Assembly: GCA_028023455.1 (NCBI GenBank)
Contig: JAQFVV010006305.1
Location: 1,357,001 to 1,421,000 of the forward strand
Reading direction: 5' to 3'
DNA length: 64,000 bases
Source of the DNA: Epiperipatus broadwayi
Taxonomy: Eukaryota > Onychophora > Udeonychophora > Euonychophora > Peripatidae
Part shown: positions 24,107 to 33,681 of the stretch, piece by piece
How positions within the stretch are numbered: the stretch's first letter is position 1
How the letters are laid out: every line of letters starts with the position of its first letter
Position numbers and translations under genes: made by a program
The notes under the pieces: model-generated
Seen by the model: the letters and a program-made list of their open reading frames with translations, nothing else
Databases searched by the model: none
Told to the model about the DNA's origin: nothing

Positions 24107-24523
24107 TTATGGCACCCCAATTTCACTGGAAGTGGCCCAATAACTTTTGATCGGATCATCAGAAAAATTTAATTTTTGTGCAAGGAGGTAGCTTAAATCA
24201 TATTCTATATTGTTTGATTCTAAAATTGAGATCGAATTAACGTTCAAAATATTTTTTCTTACTTTTATCCTGCACTGTTTTGCTGCATTTTTGCTGCATT
24301 CGGCCACCTCCAGTTCGACACCACGGTATTGTAATTTTTTTCTCATGACAGATTTACTGATAGAATTTCTTTTATACATTGTTCTGTGATTATTTTTTAT
24401 ATCTAGTATGTTCTTTGGGCCATTTCGTATCTTCCCTGGCTGATTTGCAGCCTTAGAAACTTGTTCTACTTTACAAATATCAGATGTCACGGTGAAATTG
24501 TTAAAGCTATCTTTGCAAAGCAT
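24107..24523 (-). CDS. Unrecognised 138-codon ORF
   Basis: The open frame is long for this base composition. It is hydrophilic and Lys/Asn-rich, with the segments 'SKSVMRKKLQYRGVELEV' and 'ECSKNAAKQCRIKVRKN'. I recognise no family, signal peptide or membrane segment. It lies antisense inside the large Roquin intron, close to the GC-rich block, so a retroelement remnant is the most likely explanation. A genuine single-exon gene cannot be excluded. A downstream open stretch at 24618-24815 on the opposite strand looks like chance. Confidence 0.2.
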   Translation of the reverse strand: MLCKDSFNNFTVTSDICKVEQVSKAANQPGKIRNGPKNILDIKNNHRTMYKRNSISKSVMRKKLQYRGVELEVAECSKNAAKQCRIKVRKNILNVNSISILESNNIEYDLSYLLAQKLNFSDDPIKSYWATSSEIGVP

Positions 24524-24900
24524 TTTTTTAATATTTCTTTAACGTTTTCAATGGAGTTTAACTTCTCAACTTGTTCTGTTACTGAAAATTAGGATTTCTA
24601 GTAGCTCTTTTCATTGTTTGATTCGTTTAAAATCTTTTTCAAAGTCTTATATTACACCACAGCTTTTTTGGAATTACTCATTCTGGCTTTTGCCTTTTCC
24701 AATAGCAGCCATTTGCCCAAAACGGAACGCCAGAAAAAATCAGTTATACTTGAATGAAAACCAACTTAAACTTCCTTTTAAAGGTGATAAAACATGTACT
24801 CACCTTTTAACTTGATATATTTTTAAACCAATACTGTTCCCTAAATTAGGGTAATAGGAATCAAAACTGGAAGCCAGAAACAGAGTAATCTGGAGTCCTT

Positions 24901-24915
24901 GGCTCCCTCTAGTGG
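24901..24915 (-). promoter_or_regulatory. CTCF-like motif
   Basis: On the - strand it reads ccactagagggagcc, a close match to the CTCF core. It is oriented opposite to the CTCF-like motif at 11319-11333, giving a convergent pair about 13.6 kb apart. Sequence match only. Confidence 0.4.
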
Positions 24916-26190
24916 ACTGAACTGGTCATTGATTTGTCATACATAATTGAATTTGAATTTTACATATTTCATTTTTGAAAAACAAAAACAAATTGTAATC
25001 ACATTAACTTGCTGTCACTTGTATTTATGATCAATAGATGGCGTTTTACCAAAAACACTGACCAAGCATATGTTTGTTTACATAAACGACAAAAGAGTCA
25101 GAATTCACTATCTCTTTCATTTTGCCCACCCTCAGATCAGCTGATTTCAAGCTAATTTGCTATCATCAGTGAAGGATAGAGCTAGAAACTAGATTTAAAT
25201 TATTGACTCCAAGTGTTTATGCAAAAAGTTTCTATCAGTTTGCAAGCATGAATTTTTCAGACCGGTAAAGTCTTCAAACTCAGCCTAACAAGCCAGATAG
25301 CTATATGGGTCTGATCTCAGTTCAGTTTCACCACATAGTCAAAGCCTCTGCAATATATATCATTGCAAAAAGTTTATTTGTTAAAGGAATGTGCTTCTAA
25401 AAAATAGATACTATTTTTCTGATTATCTATGTAATCATGAATATCACAGGATCGTATGATGCAAATCCCTAATAAAAATTATAGTTATTGCCATTAGCAG
25501 TAAAGAGTATTAGATTACAGTTACATTTCTAGCAGCCACTGTCATTTTTTTTATACAGTCCATGCTAATGACTTAAAGTTTCAATCATATGGTTTTGAAT
25601 ATAATTCACTTTGTTTATATAGCTATGTGGTTTGAAATTAGAATAGTTTATAAATATCTATTTCAATGATATCATTCATGTCTTAACTATAAGCACATTT
25701 GACAAACAAATTGATTTTAATTCAATTTTCAAGTTATTAATTAAAAAATGTAAAATATTTAATAGTTGCTGGATGTATATGTACAGTGCAATATTTGTCA
25801 GTAGTAAAAGCCATACCTTTAATTTAAGGATTTTGATAATATTACCATCCTTTGTCTATTGATTATTCATGTTACAATAAATAATTTTATTCAAATTGCT
25901 AGAATTGGCTAGTATTTAATGCAAATGCTAAATGTAAGTTTGAGGAATTACATGGTGTTTTTATTTAATGTTTCTTTTCATAGACTTTGACAACATCTAG
26001 AATTTTTACTGCAGCAAAATATCTATTCTAAAAACTTTAAAAACTCACTTTTGTATTTGCTTTGCATAATTTTGGAATAAATCTATTTATTGGGCTTCTA
26101 AATATGCTTAGAGAAACAATATTAAATTTATGTTAGAACAAAAGACTTATATTTATTAAAAAGATGGATAAATAAAGTAATGCATATATA

Positions 26191-27169
26191 CACCTGGGTC
26201 TCATTTTATGCAGATTATTTTAATGCGATTTTGAAGTTATGCGATTCATGTTTCTTCTTAATATCCTTCATATTTCACTATATTTATTAGATATCAAGAA
26301 ATTTAAATTATTAATAACTTATTTTCACTTGAAATACTTTTTTTTTTTTCAAAAATATAACGTTATATTAGCAGCTAACAGTGAATATGGCCTGAAGCTG
26401 TATTTAGAATTTTAGCTTCTATGTAAATAACCTATTTATACAACTGAGTAAATAATAATAATAGATTTATACTTACATATAAAAATATCGCAATAAATAT
26501 TCAAAAAATTTAAACTTTTAAAACGTATTTTGTTATATATAACAGAAATAAATAATCTTTTAGATTTTTAAAATAAAAAACGAAGATTTTATAAACTGAA
26601 AATAATCTTTCTAATGATAATGTATAATCTTTTTATTTTTGCAATCACATTTTTTAAATATAGAAACAGAAAACCATTAACACAGCACAAGACTGAAAGT
26701 GGCGTTAGTTGTACATCACATCACGAATAAAAATAAAGTGGCTAACAGATTTCTCTGGGCATAATTACTGAGAGATTCTTGACCTCGTTTAAGGAAAAGC
26801 CACAATACATCACATCACATCGAATCTGATTTCTTGCCAGTTTACAAACGAACGCTAGCAGTAATGATTAAAATATGTATGAAAAATGTAAAATTAAATG
26901 CTGTAATTAATAAAAAAAGTGAAAAAAGTTTGTCTTGTATTAATGTTTTTCAAATATTTGAAATTTTTTATTAGTCATACTTTATTTGCTTATTTTTTAA
27001 ATGCGAATTTTAAAGTAATTTTTTCTTGTTGCTTTGCTTTTATACGAATTCTGAAAATTACAGCATCTATCCCCTATTTTTCAAGGTAAGTTAAGTCTAT
27101 TTTTGTACGATTTTTTTTAATGCGGGTTTTCTGTGGAACCTATCTACCACATAAAACGAGACCCAGGTG
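26191..27169. mobile_element. Tigger/pogo-like DNA transposon, non-autonomous
   Basis: 979-bp element with terminal inverted repeats: cacctgggtctcattttatg on the left, cataaaacgagacccaggtg on the right, 19 of 20 positions matching. The flanks are TA-rich (tatata on both sides), consistent with a TA target. Subterminal sequence of the type 'aatgcgattttgaagttatg' on the left and 'aatgcgggttttctgtggaa' on the right resembles the TCGTTTTATGCG-GTTTCTGTGGAACC-like ends of Tigger elements. There is no transposase ORF. A fragment of a LINE tail is nested at about 26712-26823. Confidence 0.85.
26712..26823 (+). mobile_element. LINE/SINE 3' tail fragment nested in Tigger-like element
   Basis: From about 26735 to 26820 the sequence ('gtggctaacagatttctctg' ... 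'cacatcacat') matches the reverse complement of 31205-31289, the 3' end of the LINE at 31.2-32.7 kb. A 13-mer tacatcacatcac occurs at 26712-26724 and 26806-26818 and may be a target-site duplication or part of the element's CATCA-type tail. It is either a very short truncated LINE copy or a SINE borrowing that LINE's tail. Confidence 0.7.
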
Positions 27170-27530
27170 TATATATATATATTTATTGCTGTTATATATA
27201 CATTTAATTTCTACCGCTTATTTTTGTATTCATTATTAATATATAAAACTACCTATGCCATAAAAGTTCTATTTTTTTTCATCTGATTTATTTCATATGA
27301 ATTTACATTTTATTATTAAATACAGTTATTTAAATTAGAAGACTTGGTTTGTTTAGATAAAATTTTGAAATCTAAAATTAATATATTTTTATCAAATAGA
27401 TTAATTTCAAATTTTGTTCTTAGAATCAATAACAATGCAATATTATAGTGAAATATTTCAGGTATTGCTCTCATTTGTTTACTATAGAGATATTGGCAGA
27501 GCAAATTTGAAATATACTGATATCATTTGA

Positions 27531-28148
27531 ATCATTAGGGACGACTCCACTAAACATTCTCTGTAAACTAATAAATACTTTTAAAGAATACTCTGTTTTC
27601 CAAATGCAAGATAAAGTCTTTTGAAAAGATAGAATGAATCCATTCTTTTAACCTAAACATGTATGTATAGGCAAATATTAAGCATTTGGAAATGAGAGCA
27701 TGAAGATATTAATTAATCACTTAATTCCTTTTGCTATGTTTTAATTATTGATGCCTGAAATTTTTACATTTTACAGCATGTTAGTATTAGATGTAATATT
27801 GAACATATATGTAATGAGTTATTTATTCACATAGCACTATATAAATAAATAACTCATTATATATATGTTTAATATTACATCTAATACTGATATGCTGTAA
27901 ATTGTAAAAATTTCACAGACATCAATATTTAAAACATAGCAAATGGATTTAAAAGTGATTAATTAATATCTTCATGCTCTCATTTCCAAATCCTTAAGAT
28001 TTTCCAATACATATACGTTTAGGTTAAAAGGCTAGAGTGGATTCATTCTCTCTTTTCAAAAGACTTTATCTTGTGTTTGGAAAGGAGAGTATTCCTTAAA
28101 AGTGTTTATTAGTTTACAGCGCATGTGTGTGGAGTGATCCCTGATGAT
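27531..28148. repeat. 618-bp inverted repeat (foldback), intronic
   Basis: Left arm 27531-27827 and right arm 27844-28148 are reverse complements over about 300 bp with scattered mismatches, around a 16-bp spacer. Outer ends: 'atcattaggga' against 'ccctgatgat'. Inner ends: 'aatgagttatttatt' against 'aataaataactcatt'. The loop motif 'tagcactatataaataaata' (27832) recurs directly at 28166. Compatible with a foldback transposon or with two opposing copies of one element. It would fold into a long hairpin in Roquin pre-mRNA. Confidence 0.92.
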
Positions 28149-28199
28149 TGTTACAGATTAAAATTTAGCACTATATAAATAAATAATTCATGATATATT

Positions 28200-30000
28200 A
28201 TAATTTCAATAAGTTTTCAGTGATGCACATGAGAAGGCAGTATATATATATTTAAAAAAAAAGCTTAGACTAAAAAATGTTTTAGAGGTCATTTAAAATA
28301 GAAATAAAAACAAAATTTTGATTTCTCTTGATTGTAAAAGTTTTTTTTTTTTAAAAAAAAAAAAAATGTGTAAAATTTGATTTTATTTTAATTGTAAAAG
28401 GTCATTTCTTTACAATACCTTTTTTTTTTTTTATTGCAAACAATCATTTGTATGTGCAATTTTCCTCCTAAGAATTAAGCAAACTTTTGCAAAAAAAATT
28501 AATATATATAAAAAATATTTTATAAGAAATGCTTTTATTTCACATGTAAAAAACAAAAAAGCGTTTCTTCAATCACAATTAGAGGTTTTATATTTAATTT
28601 AAAATAAAAGCATAGGATGTCCAGAAAGTAGTGATTGGATTAATTATTGATAGATATATCTTGCTTTTATTTAAAGTTAATGGTTGAAGAAACTATTATC
28701 TTTTGGCTTTTTAGTCCACAGTAAATAAAAACATTTATTATAAAATATTTCTTATATATAGTATTATGTTATTCTTATTAAAGAGAATTTAATAGATATA
28801 TTGACATTACACTTTAAATATATCAATTTTTGATCATTGTCTACAATTTCTCCAGAGCTTATAATATGCTGCTACATATTTTATTTATAATGTTTAACAA
28901 AGAACAGATATAATAAATAGAAATGTAAAGAAAGAATTAATAAAATACATGAAGATTCATTCAAAAAATAGATACTTGAATATATTTTACATTAAATATT
29001 TTTTTAATTATTTGTTTCAGAAATTTCATTTTCTCATAGCTTACTAAATATTTTTTTTTAAAGAATGTTTTTAAACATTATAAGATTTTATTTAAATATC
29101 TTACCATGTTTTATTCAAGTTGAAAAAAAAACATTGAAAAACTGAATAATAAAATGTTTTTGCTGGAACCAAAGTAAAACTCATGGCTATTGGATAAATA
29201 GATTGAGAATATTTTTAGTTGGACAAGAATTTGTTTTCCAAAATATTAATGGTAAACAATATATATTTCTTAAAATTATTTTATTTATTGAAGAAAAACA
29301 GTAAAATGCTAATATATATTATACAAATACAATGGTTGATAGTTTTATTTATGATAATGTTAATTTCTTATAGTATTTTTATTAAAAAATTTGAAATTTT
29401 AAAAAAAAATTAGAAAATAAATAATATTGAGAGAATGTATATATAATACTTTTTTATAATTTCTAATTGTTATTTAATTTCATTTGTTTTTTAACAAATA
29501 TCAGCAGGCCGGGGACTTTAGTCTATGTAAATAAATAATTTGAATAACAAAGTAGGCACATATTAAATTAATGAAATTGTGAAATGATATGACTTTTTTC
29601 TTATTAATCCTTCGTTAGAAAGTAATCTAGTCTGAAATTAATGGAGAATAGTGTGTACAGTATCTGTGCATTGATTTCTTTGTTGATTGTGTACAAAGTA
29701 GTCATTGATTTGCATTTATTGGAGAAATACAAATATTTTTTTATTTTGTATTTTATAAATACATATAGCCTAATTTGTATTAATTGGTGAGATTGGTTTA
29801 GAAATACGCTGATGATAAAAAAGTTTCTGGCTAAATTTTTTGACAGAAGTGTTAGAAAAATTAGCCAGCCATAATTTTTAATTGAAGTCACTGGTCGAAT
29901 CTTAAAAGCTGTACAAATTTTAAAGTCATAATTAGCTATTCAAGTTAAGAAAACTTTTAAACAATATTATCAGGCAGCAGGACTATAATTAATGAACCTA
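28200..30000. other. Intronic AT-rich stretch, nothing recognised
   Basis: Homopolymer A/T runs and short chance frames only. A short GC patch 'caggccggggacttt' near 29505 stands alone. Confidence 0.5.
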
Positions 30001-30003
30001 GGC

Positions 30004-30089
30004 TTTCAATGAATAACTTTGGCATGGCTTAGAAGCATTGATTGAATTTCAATGAATAACTTTGGCAGGACTTAGAAGCATTGATTAAA
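30004..30089. repeat. Tandem duplication, 43 bp x 2
   Basis: Units starting tttcaatgaataactttggc at 30004 and 30047, each continuing through 'cttagaagcattgatt'. They differ at a few positions and sit 230 bp upstream of exon D. Confidence 0.88.
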
Positions 30090-30319
30090 TTCTACTGAAA
30101 TGCATAAACCAAGGAGGAAATTGCTATAATGTAAAATGCTATTATCGAGAACTGCATTTCTCTATATTGAACATATTGAATCATCAAAACTACCAGTTTT
30201 GTGAGCCACAACTTAAATATTACTATATGTATGCATTCATAAATAAATGTATGTGTGTGTTAATGTAAAATCTATCTGTATATGAAAATATAATTCAAAA
30301 TTCTTCATATATTTTGTAG

Positions 30320-30424
30320 TTGGCAAATCAAAACTCAAGCCCCGTGACAGATGGAGATGCTCTTGCTCAAGAACTTCAAGCTGTAGAATTAGATATTAGG
30401 GAACAAGAACGTGAATTACAATTG
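30320..30424 (+). CDS. RC3H1/RC3H2-like: Roquin (RC3H1/2 orthologue), internal exon D
   Basis: 105-bp exon of exactly 35 codons, phase 0 at both ends, between 'atattttgtag' and gtatgt. It encodes 'LANQNSSPVTDGDALAQEL' then 'QAVELDIREQERELQL'. It aligns with the second conserved C-terminal helix of vertebrate Roquin (recalled pattern: [21 protein letters not shown]), with matching acidic and leucine spacing. 'LANQNSSP' resembles the LAGQ-(Ser/Pro) stretch just before it. Because it is phase 0-0, skipping would remove the helix without shifting the frame, so alternative use is possible. Confidence 0.9.
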
Positions 30425-31145
30425 GTATGTATATGCATTATTGCAATACCTTTCTTATATATTTTCTTTTTATAAATGGATTGTTTAATTATGAAGATCT
30501 TTATATTTATCTTATTCAAATAAATTATAGTATTGAAAATGGAAATCCTTTTTATATTTAATTTTAATAATAGAAGTAGAGATTAGAAAGTATCAATTAT
30601 TTTGATATCACTTCAATGTTTGTTTGTTTTTTTAATATTTCTGGATTTAACTTCTAATATTTTTTTCTGCTTAATATCATCAATGCAGATCCCTTCAAAT
30701 CTATCATAATTAGTGTTTAATTTGTTGGTTTAATAACTAAATCTAAATGTATAATTTGCCAGATATTTTTATGTTTTTGTGAGAATATTTTTTCTGAAGA
30801 GAACTTTGGTATTCAATCATTTTTATAGTCATTTTGCCTATTTTTAATGGTGTTTTTCTTTAAATAAAGTTAATAGTCAGGAATTCTCCAATGTTTTATT
30901 TTTTTTTAATTTTAATAACCTTCAACTCTACCAAACTTGTAATAAAATTTTTGTATAGATGACATCAAAATCAGAAATTATATTAAAAATTCAGAAAAAA
31001 AAAAAACTGGAGTAATATTATTGAAATACTGAAACTTTTCTTCTATTTTTTGATTTATGTTTGCAATATTGTAGTTTGATTAAGATGAATATAAAGATAT
31101 ATAAGATTTTTGAATAGGCGAGAAAAAGTCTATTGTGCTTTATAA

Positions 31146-31156
31146 ATTTTTAGTAT
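31146..31156. repeat. Target-site duplication, 3' side of second LINE
   Basis: The 11-mer atttttagtat recurs at 32676-32686. The pair exactly brackets the LINE, though the low-complexity sequence makes it weaker evidence than the 12-mer at 4775. Confidence 0.65.
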
Positions 31157-31574
31157 ATTAAAGTTTTTATGCATTTTTATTTTTATTTTAATATAAATAT
31201 ATTTGTGATGTGATGCACTATGACTTCTCCTTATACGGAGTCTGGAATCTCTCAGCAACTATGCCCAGAGAAACCTGTTAGCCACTTTTAGCCCCTTTCC
31301 ATTCCCCACCCCAATCTTTCTTATATTCTTTTCTACCCTGCTACATCCCCTTTCCACAACATAATCTTTGTCAACTCCATGGCCTTTAGATCTAAAATTC
31401 CCTTATCTTTTCCCAAACCCAGCATAAAAACCAATAAGCCACTTTCTGTATAATCACTTTGTTCATATTTATTTTTTCACAAATTCATTATTTGTATCCT
31501 TTCTGCTTTTAGGCATTTACATTCAATTAGTAGATGCTTAATATTTTCTATACCTTCCTTACACAGCTTGCAGA

Positions 31575-32174
31575 CTAAATCACCCATATTTCTCCATTTA
31601 CGTGTATATCCCTTGTTGCTAAAGATCCCGTTTGAGCCTTAAACAGTAAACTACTTTCCTTGCTATTATCATAAATTAACTCACACCCAATATTCTGTTT
31701 ACTTCTATAAATATTTAAACTCTTTTTACTCTCCATACTAGCTCTCCATCTCTCCAACTCCCTATTCTTTATTAATGCATCTATTCTTCTATCCCATTCC
31801 TTAACACTTAAACACTTAACAATTCTCCTAGCACAGTCATCCCAACTTTTGTATAAGTATACTGTCATAAATTCTTTATCTAAATCTTCTGCATAATGCA
31901 TTATCTTTCGCATCCATCTTGTTGCCTGCCCTTTATTCATAACCCAATTAAATACTATTTTGGCTATTCTTTTATTATCCATAAACTGTAATCTACCAAA
32001 CATTTTCATTTTGCTTTTTGCATCTCTCATATAAAAACTTGACCATCCCATTTCTCCTTGAATTGCCTCCTTTGCCGTCCACACTTCTGCATCTAATGCA
32101 TGTCTTCCTACTTCTCTTTGTACTTTTTCCAAGTAATCTAATATTCCTTTATTAACACAATGCATAATTACCAC
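31575..32174 (-). pseudogene. LINE RT C-terminal region
   Basis: 199 codons downstream of the reverse transcriptase core of the second LINE. Segments include 'DYLEKVQREVGRHALDAE', 'TAKEAIQGEMGWSSFYMRD' and 'MKMFGRLQFMDNKRIAK'. The last part, about residues 165-199 ('CELIYDNSKESSLLFKAQTG'), leads to a natural-looking stop. No further domain is recognised. A frame break between 32174 and 32332 separates it from the catalytic part. Confidence 0.8.
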
Positions 32175-32331
32175 ATGTTAACCCTGCTATTGCCACTCCC
32201 TTCTATACAATCTTAGCTACATCATATTTATTATAGGAGAACACTGTTAATTTCTTTATCAATCCCTTTTGTTTCTTTGCTTCATTTATCAATTTTTTTC
32301 TCCCATTCATCCAAGCAATTTCACCGATTAC

Positions 32332-32649
32332 TTAAAACAATTCCAAAAAATAGTTATATCTATTCACCACACTTAACTTTACATCCCCCAATAAAATGTC
32401 TTCCTTTTCCCCAATATTAATTATTATTACTTTTGATTTTTCTTCACTAAATTTAATTCCCATCTCTTTACCCACCTTCATGCATGTCCTCAACATAACT
32501 TCCCTTCTTTCTGCACACAAAAAAACATCATCCGCAAATAAAAGACTCGTCAATGTGTATACTTCCATGCCACCTATTAATGGTATCTCTACCTCTCTTC
32601 CTAGTCTTTCTATTGCTCTCTTCATTTCTTTCAAATACAACAAAAACAA
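32332..32649 (-). pseudogene. LINE RT catalytic fragment
   Basis: 105 codons including 'LLFADDVFLCAERREVM' around residues 37-53. This is the catalytic Asp-Asp box of the reverse transcriptase, preceded by 'YLKEMKRAIERLG' and followed by the 'GIKFSEEKSKVIII' block (the LG/K motif region). The upstream 'QGCPLSPILF' is still readable in frame up to 32675, where the element is truncated. The frame is lost after 'VNRYNYF', where the family continues with a Leu-Gly turn. Confidence 0.82.
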
Positions 32650-32675
32650 AATAGGTGACAGAGGACATCCTTGTG

Positions 32676-32686
32676 ATTTTTAGTAT
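32676..32686. repeat. Target-site duplication, 5' side of second LINE
   Basis: Copy of atttttagtat, identical to 31146-31156. Confidence 0.65.
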
Positions 32687-33670
32687 CTTGGAGAGAATGA
32701 TGTGGCTAAATTAAGATCTATAAAATTTTATTTTCTTGATTAATAAAATGAATACCAAACTCTCCATACAATAGTTCCACCAAATGCAAGCATTTGTAAT
32801 CATTGGATGCAGGAAGGTTTGTATATAAAATCTCTATCTATTGCCTACTTATGATCATATGATTAATAAATACTTTAATAAACAAATTTGCAGATTCATT
32901 TATAAATTTAGTACTTATGTAATATCCCTTAACTTAAGCTTGGCGGCCATGTTTTTTGTTTTTTTTAATTATACATTTTCAGAGGACACGTCAGTATTTC
33001 TTTTTTTATTTTCTCAATATTTTACTGAATATGTATTACTTGTTAAGTTTAAAAAGTATTAAGGAATCAATTATAAATAACTGAATTTTAATCTAAATTT
33101 GATATTTTTTAATATTTAATGTACCCTGAGTTGAAAAAGCTGTCGTATTTAATATTTATGTTTTTTTTGTTTGCAAGTAAAGTTTCATATCCTGTCCATT
33201 AACACAGATTTTTTTGGGAGGGCAGGATCCACTGCATTGTCTTCTATCAATGGAAGATCCCAAATTTTAATCATTTTGTGAAAATATTTTTCAAAAAAGC
33301 AAAGATGCTGAAGGTAAAAAAGTATGTTGACAATTTTACGCCGAACATAAAAAAAAAATCACAACAATGTTAGGAATATGTTAACATTTATACACTATAA
33401 TATATTATTAAAACCAATCAATGCTTAGACAATATCAATAACAATCAACAGTTTCTAACTGTTGTCAAGGCAACCTCCTTTTAATCTTATGAGTGGAATT
33501 TATAATCGATTTATTAATATTTTTTAATATTGAGAAAAATAAAGAAATATTTGTATGGCCCTGAAAATGTATTATTAAAAAAAAAAGTTGGCTACCAAAC
33601 TTGGATTATGGGATAATATTTAAGTACTGTAAATTTTTATACAATTTTATTAGATTGTATATTTTCTTTG

Positions 33671-33681
33671 CCCCCCCCCCC
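33671..33681 (+). repeat. C11 homopolymer
   Basis: Eleven consecutive C residues, immediately followed by an A run. Confidence 0.95.

Larger units (their letters stand above)
15399..30319 (+). other. Roquin intron C-D (14.9 kb)
   Basis: Phase-0 intron ending in 'atattttgtag'. It is packed with old insertions: a SINE trace (15500-15790), a BED-type hAT relic (18195-21258), a GC-rich block (23095-23690), a CTCF-like site (24901-24915), a Tigger-like element (26191-27169), a 618-bp inverted repeat (27531-28148) and small tandem duplications. In vertebrate Roquin about 25 extra residues lie between the helices encoded by exons C and D. A small phase 0-0 exon could therefore hide here, but I found none. 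Confidence 0.7.
31157..32675 (-). mobile_element. LINE fragment (non-LTR retrotransposon), 5'-truncated
   Basis: Minus-strand element beginning abruptly inside the reverse transcriptase at 'QGCPLSPILF' (32675-32650). It continues through the catalytic 'LLFADDVFLCAE' box and a C-terminal region, then an untranslated tail ending 'gcatcacatcaca' and an A-rich run. It differs from the RTE-type element at 4.8-7.3 kb. 'EAIQGEMGWSSF' and 'LDYLEKVQREVGRHAL' recall an invertebrate LINE family I cannot name to clade. Truncation plus the 11-bp duplication indicate target-primed insertion. Its tail sequence also occurs at 26.7 kb. Confidence 0.85.

Noticed and set aside
25028-25043. Third CTCF-like site (caatagatggcgtt)
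   Set aside because: Lacks the CCA-start and the full GGC-GC core; too weak to list beside the two better motifs.
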